From Petrosia ficiformis (Eukaryota; Porifera; Demospongiae; Haplosclerida; Petrosiidae): a DNA stretch of 64,000 nt. A program made the position numbers and the translations under genes. The stretch covers positions 46,439,037 to 46,503,036 of the forward strand of contig OX345636.1 of assembly GCA_947044365.1 (NCBI GenBank), written 5' to 3'. The notes below the pieces were generated by a model. The model worked only from the letters and a program-made list of their open reading frames with translations. It did no database searches and was not told the DNA's origin. This document shows, piece by piece, positions 9,467 through 18,999 of this stretch. Numbering within the stretch: position 1 is the stretch's first letter; each line of letters begins with the position of its first letter.

Positions 9467-11147
9467 TATATATATCTATATCTATTATAATATTATTATA
9501 AAAACTAACATGCCAGTACGGTTTTATAACTTAATATGTTTTATACACAAACTAAACAATCTGAAGTAAACATTCTCATTATTATATGACCATACAAACG
9601 AGCAATGATAATTATAATCTTTTGGCATATTATATTTCGAAATTATAGTTTGTATTACCTTGCCACGTAGGCGAGGGTCCCGTCCCGATGGTATTCATTG
9701 AATAGTGAAATACTCCTGCAGAACACAGCATAATTACTTTGATGTAAATTTCCATAATTTTATACCTTATTATACAGGAGTCTGTCAAGAAATTGTAGGC
9801 TACATTAGAGAAAGACAAACAATTTCATGGAGAAGAGAGGTATAATGCCTAAAGTTTAATCTGCACTTATATTATACAATGATAAACTACTTATATCAAT
9901 AATTATGCTGTTTTTAGCTATGCTGATGAACATAACCAATGTGTGGCTAAATTTTTATTAGAGCAAGTGATGAATAAATATGGAGACAAGCATACTGAGA
10001 AGAACATCAAAAGTACACAATGTTCAGTATAATAAGATTCAGCCATATGAATGTTTGTTTTCTCAGAAGCTGTTCATCGTTACTACGAATCCCGTCGTAG
10101 AATAATAAGAGATTCAGTACCTGCTAGGAAAAATGTTACAATTCAAAATAAGAAAAATGCAAAAAAAGTGCAACGACAAAAAGCAGTAAGGAAGTATACT
10201 TTAGTATGTACATTGGTAATTTAGGATTAATCTTAGTTGTTCAACAGAAGAGAAAAAGTAGTTGCTACTGAGAAGCAACAGAAATATTGGAAAGATATTG
10301 ATTTTCACTACATGACTGAGGAGAGCTCTGATGATGACTGCTTCCACACACATAAATTACCGTGGTGATCTAAAAGTGAGTAGCATAATTATGTTGAATG
10401 TTCAACATTCAATATTCTCTTTTTTGTTATCTAGAACTGAATAGCTTAGTGGCACACTTGGATAATAAAATTAAAAAGAATGAATCTGCAAATCGTTACG
10501 GATTCCAGCGGAAGTCTAGGGTAGAATCTACACCTTCCACATCAAATCCTCCACAGAAAGCTCCACTTTGGACAATAAACAGTGAGAGCTGTTCACGTGA
10601 TGTAGTTATGGAGTCTTCCTCTTTAACTGAATCTCCATCAAACACTGCAACACAGTCTCCAACAGTATCTTCACTACATACTCCTTCTCAGTCTCCAACA
10701 TTTTCACTACATACTCCTACTAGAACTATTAGAATTTCAAATACACCTGTACGACCTAGTTTAGAACGATCTAATTGGAAGCAAACTCATACTTTAGTGT
10801 CATCTCCCATGCCAGTACAATCCCAACCCTCTCCATTGACCAGTACTCCACTGTCAAAGGCTCATATTGCTTCGAGAAAAACAGCACAACAAAAGAACAA
10901 TGTTCATCTGGAAGACATTTTGGACGATATCATGGACAATGAACCTATATCTAGAAATGGTAATTTAACTTAATCTAACATCTCACAATTTTACTGTTCT
11001 GTTTCGTCTACTATAGCATTACAATCTCAGCTGAGTCAAGTTGCTGCAGATCCACAAATCACTACTCCATTGTCAAATGAATTGATACACAGAAAAGCAG
11101 TAGCCACAGCTAACATTGCGCATGTTTTTGAAGAAGACATTCACTAG

Positions 11148-11427
11148 TGATAGTGATTTCACTGAGTAGTTATTTTTCTATTAAAAATAAAATTAAAAAT
11201 TTCAAAAATGTATAATTCAGAAAAAAAATTACAAACTCTAATTAGACCTATACGGAGTATCGGGACATGCAGGAAACGGTGCCTCGTGTGAAAATGCACC
11301 AATACAAAGGATGACGGTGTCAATCACTCACTAGATGTTAACAATGGTCCGTGTAAATACGTTGTCTGTGCAAATACTGGACGGTTTTTGTGTAAAAACG
11401 GACTAGTGTAGGTAGCATTCATTTGCT
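11148..11427. other. Spacer between companion gene and Helitron remnant
   Basis: Nothing recognised. The GC content rises near 11260-11400, just before the Helitron N-terminus. Confidence 0.4.
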
Positions 11428-13223
11428 GTGGAGAGATTGAAGAGTTTGCGAGATAGACAGAGAGTTAGAGTAAGTAGATTGAGTATTAACCAGACGGAGA
11501 GAATAGATATGGAGACTGATAATGAGGAGAGATCATCACCATCTCATCGATTCCCACAGCTTCAACACTCTGAAGTGCAAAAAGTTCCACACTCACCTGG
11601 ATTCACTTGAGATTAATAAGTGCGCAACATGTTTGGAAGCTATTCCTGGCTTACGACTTTCTTCAACTGAATGTTTTCGATGTCACTGACAAGCGAAATC
11701 CTAAGTTGTATTCTAAACTTAACAGTATGGATCCAGGACCAGTGCCGCCAGAACTACAGGTATAATCATAGAAATGCAATTAAGACTTTTGTAGTTAATT
11801 TGATGACACTTTATGACTGACAATGTACGTGAATGATACACATACATGTATACTTACTCAACTGCAGGGATGAACTCAAGTGGAAGAGATGTTAATTTCA
11901 GCAGTATTGCCTATTATGACAATTTATTAATTACCACATGGACAGTATGGATACAGTGGTCATGTAATAAATCTTCCACAAGATATTACTTCTTTTGCTA
12001 ATAAACTACCACGTTTACCTTCTGAGTTAGATGTAATAGTTGTCAGAAAGGAAGGAGTTTCTGAAACTCATCAAGATTTCCGAGTGAGAAGATCAGTAGT
12101 AATGAATGCTTTGCAGTGGTTAATTTTAAATAATATCTACTACAAAAATATTACAGTCGACTTTAATGCTGTTTCGGTTCTACCACAAGATGACTATCTC
12201 TCTGACCTCAGCTGTGTAACTCTTGAGACTACCTGTAATACCAAAGAAACACACTCGCTGCATTAAAACCCATATGATTATCATTTGGTGAGAACTTTTG
12301 TCCCACTCACTACCAGAAGAATAACAGAACAGGAAACAGTTAGGCAAGTCGTACATCAGCAATATGAGCAAATACAACACACTTCTACAACTATCCCACG
12401 GCCTCAAGCTGGCACATGTCCTATCAATGAATTCAAGAAGGATACATCACTTCAGCTTTTCCAACATTATTTCCAACTGGTGCTGCTGAGTTTTCATCAC
12501 CTAGAATTAATGCTGTGACCATAGGGAATTATTTTAAACATCTCATGATGTATGAAGATGGTCGATTTGCTAAACATCCCAGATTCCGTTACTATGCTCT
12601 CAATACTGAGATGCACTGGCGTGCTCTGCAAGCTGGCAGAATATATATACAACAACACCGTCAAGATCGTCACCTTTCCGTTGAACAGCTTCGTGACATG
12701 GTAGGTCGTGAAGGACAAGTATTTTCTTATCAGGTCTTGCATTATGCCTCAACTTTACGTGGTACACGACACTATTGGTTTAGACAATGTAGTAGACTAA
12801 TTGCAAATGGTGGATACTCTAGGTCTCCAAACCATATGTTTCACTCACAGCGCTGCTGACCTGCAGTGGCCTAACCTGGCACGACTTATCTGCTCTGAAG
12901 ACCCTGCTTGCAGATCTAATCGTCAAGCTGCAGTGATAGATAACCCAGCAGTTGCTGACTGGTTTTTTCATAACCGTATACAGAAGTTTGTTGATGCATT
13001 CTATGTTGGAGTTCTGGGAGCCACTGACTACTGGCTACGATATGAATGGCAACATCGAGGTAGTCCTCATGTCCATGGATTAGCATGGCTTGCAGATGCT
13101 CCTAATGTAGAGCAGGCATTAGCTTCTTCAAGTGATAACACTAGCAGAGCACAACAGGAACTCTGTAAATATGTTGACCAGATTATCAGTACAATCAATC
13201 CAGCGATATCAGATGTTTCTTGA
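11428..13223 (+). pseudogene. Helitron Rep protein, 5' half, multiply frameshifted
   Basis: In order I read: an N-terminal basic region with LRDRQRVRVSR (11440-11480), a Cys-containing segment with MDPGPVPPELQ (11728-11760), and a DUF6570-like region (GHVINLPQD, LPRLPSELDVIVVRKEG, DFRVRRSVVMNAL; 11950-12120). The Rep (Helitron_like_N) region follows: FRYYALNTEMHWRALQAG near 12580, then EWQHRGSPHVHGLAWL. His codons at 13068 and 13074 form the HUH metal-binding motif of rolling-circle Rep proteins. Frameshifts lie near 11600-11660, 12270, 12500 and 12800. Homology stops at about 13203, before the catalytic tyrosines and the helicase. The missing middle is present at 57740. Confidence 0.85.
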
Positions 13224-13438
13224 CCTTATACGTAAAGCAAATACCAATAAATAAAGGCTATCTCATTGTACCTGTTCATTATTATAATAATTCAATTCAA
13301 AATTTAAATGATAATAAAATGATTACAAAATTAACTCAATTATAATAAACAATTTCAAAAAATTAATGATTATACTATTCACCATGTATATACAAATCCA
13401 AATTATGCTCAGACAGTTTGAGAATGAGAGGTGAGATA
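13224..13438. other. AT-rich spacer
   Basis: Between the truncated Helitron gene and the convergent OB-fold gene. No signal is seen beyond A/T richness. Confidence 0.5.
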
Positions 13439-14345
13439 TCACTTCTTGATTTCCCTCACAATCTTGCTACTTGTAACGAATTTCATACTAGAAGCAGACA
13501 ACATCCTTTCTTCGATTGATGAACCACATTCATTTGCAATAATAGCTGTCACCTGCTCATCAAAAGCGGTTAAGTACCACATTCTTCCACTAGAGCCTTC
13601 CACCACAAATTTAGCACTGGCACTTTTACTGCATCTGGACATCTTCACTTTTGCTTTACATTTAATACATTCACCAATCACTTCATCTCTACCCTTAACT
13701 TTTCCTCTATAGTTCACACAGCTGATGTACTCATCAATAACCAATATAGCAATAATCTCCCCTTCAACCACATTCTGTGCATCCCCAATGCCTTCCTCTT
13801 CATCACTCACTACATCTCCTATATCACCAATCTCCTTCACTTCTGCTGCTTCTGACATTGACAGATATTTATTACCTCCATACTCACGAACTGTCACTTT
13901 CTCAAACCTGTAACTCTTCCCTTCATCCAATTTGTTTATCTCACTTTCACAAAACAATCCTTGAACTTCCCTCACTATCACATAACATACAATCTTGCTT
14001 TTGTAAAACTTTGGAAGTCTTTTTTGATTTCACTTCAGAAACATTGCACACTCTTGTTACTTTAGCTACATATTTATTCGTTGATTGACAGTTAAAGTTC
14101 CAATTTCATCTAAAGATACGTCCACTACACTACTGCTATCTCCCTCATTCAGACTCACCAATTGAACCTCTTGGGCAAACTCTCCACTTTTGTACGAACA
14201 TTTGCTATTATTTCCATCGCAGTATCAAACTTTCCCTGTCTTCTTCTCTCGACTTCTCTAACACTGATCTCAACTTTGGCTCAAAAGATATCATTCGAGC
14301 CATTTTCATGCCATCACTGATCTTTCCGCTGGAATATTTGACCTG
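13439..14345 (-). pseudogene. RPA1-like OB-fold protein, transposon-associated, 5'-truncated
   Basis: The clearest open part is 13439-13981 (180 codons, minus strand). It contains VTVREYGGNKYLSMSEAAEV, which fits an OB-fold strand pattern, then an acidic linker, then GECIKCKAKVKM with cysteines spaced like the zinc ribbon in the C-terminal OB domain of replication protein A. The same strand upstream (13982-14345) has KISDGMKMARMISFEPKL and, in other frames, KSKKTSKVLQKQDC, an OB-fold-like segment with frameshifts. The 5' end is cut by a TTAA MITE fragment. RPA-like single-strand-binding proteins are known companions of some Helitrons. That it belonged to the neighbouring Helitron is inference; it is on the opposite strand. 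Confidence 0.55.
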
Positions 14346-14349
14346 GATT

Positions 14350-14747
14350 GCGGGGTAACTGTAGTTGCTCTCTGAGAAAGATCGGAGTTTGATAGTGTCT
14401 AGAAAGGTAAATTTTATGGTTTCAGTGAAAAGGTACAGAATTCAGCTTTCTTCAGCCTCTTGTAACTATAAAAGTAAAATGAATTTTCAGAAAACGGCTC
14501 TATTTGTTTTCTCAAAATACATTGTACTTGGTGCACGCCATGATTGGTGGGCGTGGCTTTCGTGGTTTTGTACTTATTGCGATTGGAAAAATGGCGATTT
14601 TAACCATATTTTTTCAATTACAGGACATTATAAAGCTGATCAGAAGATATGAAGGTTGCTATTACACCAGGTTAGAGTCATATTATATAATATTCTATTT
14701 TGAAACTAATTGGAGTCGCATCCGCCCACTCCCTAGTACCACCTTAA
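14350..14747 (-). mobile_element. TTAA MITE, truncated copy, inverted
   Basis: Read on the minus strand it starts TTAAGGTGGTACTAGGGAGT at 14747 and follows the 2610-3229 element through CTCCGATCTTTCTCAGAGAG, breaking off at about 14350. The other terminal repeat is missing. The break coincides with the truncation of the OB-fold gene. Confidence 0.8.
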
Positions 14748-14849
14748 GCACCTCCTCAGACTCGCCCCACAATGATTGGCATTCATGCTAGCATTCTCTA
14801 GTATTATAATTATACATCTGAATCAAACAGGCAGTGGTAATTTACTAAT

Positions 14850-14909
14850 TGTGAAGTGTCTAACAAGAGTTAAAACTATGATTCATCACACTAAAGGGTT
14901 AAAAAATGA
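14850..14909 (+). pseudogene. Helitron exon scrap (RVKTMIHHTKGLKNDD)
   Basis: This stretch equals 59130-59189, where it ends a longer Helitron exon. Here only the last ~17 codons survive, directly in front of a type II tail exon. It shows that both type II tail copies descend from one ancestor that already had a Helitron upstream. Confidence 0.7.
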
Positions 14910-15689
14910 TGATGTATGATAATATTCTACTACGAATTCTGCACTCTGCAGGTTACTCTTCATCACATTTAACAACAACTTCAAATACTTGCAGTGTTAT
15001 TACAGATACCATGCCTACTGGTACTACAGGTATACACATGCAACTACTTGTTGAGGAGAAGCCATTTTAGTCAGATTGAACCACGTGTATTAATTAATTC
15101 TCTTGTGTATATTGTCTTATCATAACTATTGGTTCTTAATTATGTTTGTACACATGTGTATATGAAGATTCTAGAACTCTAGATTCTTAAGAATTGTGCT
15201 ACCATAGAATATTCTAGATTTTGCCTTCACTACTTAAGCCAGTTGTTTTTTTTATCCTCCTTGTTCATTGTAAGACAGTTCAATAACTTTGACACTACTA
15301 ATATCAATGATACTAATAGTAAGTATTATATTGAATGCATACCATGATATGTTGGGTGCATGATTTCAACTAAAACATGCAGACAGGTTTAGCATGTCAC
15401 AACATACGCCTTTACAACAATCATTGTAGTTTCAGTTGTTGGTGGCATATTTAGTACACGAATTTGTATACTGATTTATTACTGTGCCATTCTGTATCTT
15501 TTGCTATCTTGGAGTTGTGATTTCAAAATGTTTCCCACCTGAACCACAACCTACAACTACTGCAACTTTTGGTAAGACTAGCTTCAGGTATTTTAGCAAT
15601 GAATATAAATATTTGCCCTAATTCAATATTTCAAACTATTAATTTTGAAGGATAAGTTAAATTTCCATATTCAGTCCTCAACCCACCAA

Positions 15690-15720
15690 AACCCTAACCT
15701 TAAACCCTAAACCTAAGAAT
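15690..15720 (+). repeat. Short telomere-like CCCTAA stretch
   Basis: A few degenerate units (ACCCTAACC, AAACCCTAAACC) recur at 38145-38175 and 59965-59990 in the paralogous blocks. They are too short for a functional telomere; probably an interstitial scar copied with the block. Confidence 0.55.
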
Positions 15721-15721
15721 G

Positions 15722-15998
15722 CCTCTTTTTGGCAACCAACATGACAAAGTTCTTCCTCAACCTATTTGTAAGATGGTTAGCTTTACACCACTCGCTAAAA
15801 GGCACCGAGCTAATGTCAGTAATCTTGCAACTTCCTTGTGACTAGTACTGAAATCCTCAATATAAACAGCAGTATCATCAGCAAACATATCAGTAGTATT
15901 AAGTACATCAAGTAAATCATTTTCATTGAGAGAAACAAAATAGGTTTGAGCAATGATGACTGAGGTATTCTTCGGAATCCCCACCTAGTCAATAGCTA
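15722..15998 (-). pseudogene. Non-LTR retrotransposon reverse transcriptase fragment, copy 1
   Basis: On the minus strand it reads the RT core motif FADDT preceded by a frame-broken PQxSLLEPILF segment, a conserved pair in LINE-type reverse transcriptases. The rest of the polymerase and the endonuclease are missing. Paralogous copies are at 38190-38445 and 60010-60262, with a few substitutions. It is an old insertion duplicated together with the receptor tail. Confidence 0.65.
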
Positions 15999-16439
15999 TT
16001 CCGGTGTTACACTTCCAATTTTTACTCATTGCCTATGATCAGTAAGGAAATCCGTGAACAACCATAGAAGGATACCTCTAACCCCATAATCATAAAGATT
16101 GTGATACTATATTTAATTATCCTAAATCACAATAAACACACATTTCTTTACAATTCAGATTACTCACCTTATGTTACTCCTACTCAGTATTGACAAATTC
16201 CAATTGGTGATGTTTTTTTCACTATAAACCTGCTTATTATTCAATTTATTCCCTGTGTATTTAAATGCTATTTTCGTGTATGCATTGTTTTTTTTTTGTT
16301 ATGTTACTTCAGCAATTTTGTCTTTGCTTTCAGACATTTGATTGCAAACGTTGCATAAGTATTGATGTTTCTCATCATTAATCGTGTGGAATATTATAAC
16401 ATTACAATAAGATAGTGATAAGTGATGCATCTGTTCATT

Positions 16440-16965
16440 CATTCTTCTGCATGTGGATGGATCCATCTACCAATCCAAATATCCATCTATCATTCATTAC
16501 ATCTGTCCAACTGTTAATGGTGGATGCATGGCTGGATTAATCCATTAATCCAACCATCAATTGGTGGATGGGAGATAGGATGGAAATAATTATATATATA
16601 ATATATTGGTTAGCTTACAGCCACATCTCTTCAAACAGCTGGCTATCTGGTCAGCATGGATGTGCATGTGCATAGCTATGAATACGTTTATTTATGACCT
16701 GCATGCCTCGTAAATATCATTGTATATGAGCTATGGACTAGTGAATATCATTATGATGTAATCACAGGTCGTATATGGCCTATATACGACCTGGCGGTGC
16801 TTTGATGAGGCTGTAAGCTATACTATATATATATATATAAATATATATATATATGTATATACATGGATCAATCCATGGATTCATCTATCCATCCATCCCA
16901 TCCATAAAGGATCAATCCATGCATCTTTATTCATCCATCCATCTATACTTAGTACTGTTACTGTA
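16440..16965. repeat. ATCC/GGAT-rich region with AT microsatellite, copy 1
   Basis: This region has many degenerate ATCC, CCAT and GGATGGAT words on both strands, able to pair with each other, around short (AT)n runs near 16600 and 16830. Paralogous regions are at 38865-39185 and 60715-60965. Confidence 0.75.
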
Positions 16966-18230
16966 TTTTGGTAGTGCTCTTTGAATTATTATAAGTAATA
17001 ATTATAATGATATTTAGTACTGTTACTACCCCAACGGGGTTTGGCAAAAGCAATTGTTATGGTTTTTTTTACTTATTGTTTTTGATAAACTTGTACTTCA
17101 AACACTAATCCTATGCAGTAAAAATAATTTACCACCAGAACGTTTTGTATTCTTCGCATTATACTAAAACAGTAATTATTTTTTTGTCTTTTGAGTTTGT
17201 GGATTTCTACACCACAATGAATGCACTGCAAATTCTTCATGCATAAGTGCGATTGGAAAATGAGAATTATAACACATAGATAATAACTGCAGACAATATA
17301 ATATAATTATTTTGGTGCATGTGTAAATTCCATGCAGTCCTTGCAAGTCTTAGTATAAGAAGAACACTTAGAGCAGTATAAAACATGTAGAAAATAGTTT
17401 GTGGCTACCTGTCATATAGCAGAAGGTTTAATAGATATAGTATCTAATCAATGGACTGGATTACTGAAGTGGAATACTGGAATGGATTAGTGGTATGCAA
17501 AATTAGTGTTGTTGTTCATTTACCACACCTTAAAATAGGCGACTGAATGCCATTCTGTTTGCATGAATTTGACTGTTCCAGATATATTCGAATTCCAACA
17601 TTAGAATTTAATACTTGAAAAACAAAAATCAAAAATTGACTTCTGGTTCAGATTTCTTGAAAGCAGAATTGACTTCCAGTTCAGTTTTGATATCTGTTTT
17701 TTTCTGTTAACGTAATTCTCTTTTTACTAGAGGGTAAATATTGTTTCTTGTTGTTTTATACTGTGCCACTGAAGCCGATCTCTCATCTGCCAGATCTTCT
17801 GCGTCAAATCTAGCTACCAACAGTGCTTCTATTCTTGACCTCTCGCCATTTACAACTACTTTTGGACTAATACTTGAGGGCAACTTGAAGAGATTTTAGC
17901 TCTCTGAGCAATAGAAGTGGAGATATAAAGTCATTTGTCTCTGCAGACACCTGGTCCATGACCACAAAAAGCCAATCTTCCGTTGTCTTTGCGAAAACTG
18001 GCCTCCCCACACCTGAGATAACAAACAGTATACTGTATTTCGGTAACCGAGGAATAAACTGAAGCCAAACATACACACACTTCCAAGTTTGATATGTAAT
18101 CAGCTGTAGGAGACTCACCCGCGCATCACACGCAATTTACATGGGCAAAACACTATACCGTAACCTTAAATGAAATTAAATAAGGGTGTCAAACAGACAG
18201 ACAGACAGACAAAACGATTACAGTAACCCT
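16966..18230. repeat. Duplicated non-coding block (shared with 39185-40510)
   Basis: The block is closely similar to 39185-40510 and in part to 60965-61430. Short open frames on the minus strand near 17870-18118 are shared but differ in frame between copies, so I do not call a gene. It lies upstream of gene B. Confidence 0.7.
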
Positions 18231-18255
18231 CTAGTCTCGCATAGCCACCCCCTCC

Positions 18256-18944
18256 ACAAATACGTATACTACACGCATAAGTGACACATGACCGTGGATG
18301 CGAAAATCAGTCATTTGTGAAATAAAATTTTGTCAAACACTTAGTAGCCAACAAAATCTGGTATTCAGGAAGCGCAAATATTTCTCCACCCAAATTTAGT
18401 TAGTTTTCTATGCAAAATGGCTGAATCATGCGAGAAACCAATCATAGGGATAGCTTTATATGAGCCATAATTATTATACTAGTGAAGATTAATCACGTGA
18501 CTGCAAGCCATTGTGTGAAAATTTTAAAAAGAGAGTGGGGCAACGGTAAAAGTTGACTTCTGGCAGGACAATTTAATTTGATTATTTTTGGCGTTTAATT
18601 TGAAAATTCCTCTAACTTGACACTACCCTTTTCAGTGCAATATCTTTAGTATTTTTATGAAATTTTCCAGCTGTAAATTTTTCTTTACATGATTTATTGA
18701 AAAGCAAAAGAGTGAGGCCCATAGCAACCAAACACTAATAATAAGGCCGAAACATGCATAACCTATGCATTCAGTACAGCTGCTCCTAGTCGATTTAGTT
18801 GAAAGTTTAGTCTTTACACCAGTATCACTAACTTTTAGTGTAATTTTCCGTAACCCGTACCACTTTCCGTATCCGTAAAAATAGAGAATTTCCGGATAGT
18901 CTACCTCCCGCCGTGCGATTGTCAAAAAAGGGGGAGACACTGAG
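18256..18944 (+). promoter_or_regulatory. Conserved upstream region of gene B (shared with gene E)
   Basis: About 690 bp in front of the gene B start codon are strongly similar to 63265-63913 in front of gene E. Shared words include ATACGTATACTAC, CATAAGTGACACATGACCGTG and AATTTTCCGTAACCCGTAC, as well as the last ~100 bp before ATG. No other copy of exon 1 exists in the window, so promoter function is an inference from position and conservation. No clear TATA box is placed. Confidence 0.45.
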
Positions 18945-18999
18945 ATGGCGTTCCTTCAGTTTCTTGCTATCCTGTACATAATCTGCCAAACCGAAGCTG
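18945..18999 (+). other. Gene B exon 1: signal peptide
   Basis: ATG at 18945 begins MAFLQFLAILYIICQTEAG, a short hydrophobic core followed by small residues, and ends at a GTAAGTTT donor in phase 1. It is conserved at 63914 with one residue changed. Confidence 0.8.

Larger units (their letters stand above)
7532..11147 (+). pseudogene. Multi-exon gene of unknown function, probable transposon companion, damaged
   Basis: I trace seven exons with GT-AG borders: 7532-7856, 9778-9839, 9918-10012, 10067-10185, 10248-10375, 10435-10959 and 11017-11147 (stop TAG). The N-terminal exon looks like a coiled coil (QALETS near 7780). The middle encodes NQCVAKFLLEQVMNKYG, HRYYESRRR and a basic stretch. Exon 5 has YMTEESSDDD followed by HKLPW, and exon 6 is Ser/Thr/Pro-rich. 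The YM-(S/T)-EES-acidic then HK-x-PW pattern recalls the C14orf93-like family of unknown function; that is a tentative resemblance. Three lesions are visible: an extra G in a G run near 7736, an in-frame TAG in exon 2, and TGA directly after HKLPW in exon 5 where the relatives I recall have Arg. A foldback element sits in intron 1. It lies between CACTA and Helitron remnants and may be the second gene of one of them. Confidence 0.45.
14952..16193 (+). pseudogene. Type II receptor tail, copy 1 (stalk, TM, short tail), frameshifted
   Basis: Three exons with phase-1 borders: IIa 14952-15029 (Ser/Thr-rich stalk, YSSSHLTTTSNTCS), IIb 15436-15571 (membrane segment) and IIc 16159-16193 (DYSPYVTPTQY, stop TGA). 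IIa aligns with stalk exon 7a of genes A-D, and IIb with their membrane segment (CILI.TVPFCI.C). IIb is 136 bp here against 135 in copy 3: an extra base near 15474-15485 breaks the membrane segment. No SRCR exon lies directly upstream. It could be a decayed gene or a decayed alternative 3' end of gene A. Confidence 0.6.

Noticed and set aside
13439..14088. Plus-strand open frames overlapping the RPA-like gene
   Set aside because: They are rich in Ser/Thr/Pro from the opposite strand and carry no motif; the minus-strand frame has the domain features.
15690..15720. Interstitial telomere
   Set aside because: Only a few imperfect CCCTAA-like words, repeated because the whole block is duplicated.
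17867..18118. Minus-strand protein near 18 kb (also at 40193-40443)
   Set aside because: The two paralogous copies differ by indels that change the frame, and no domain is visible.
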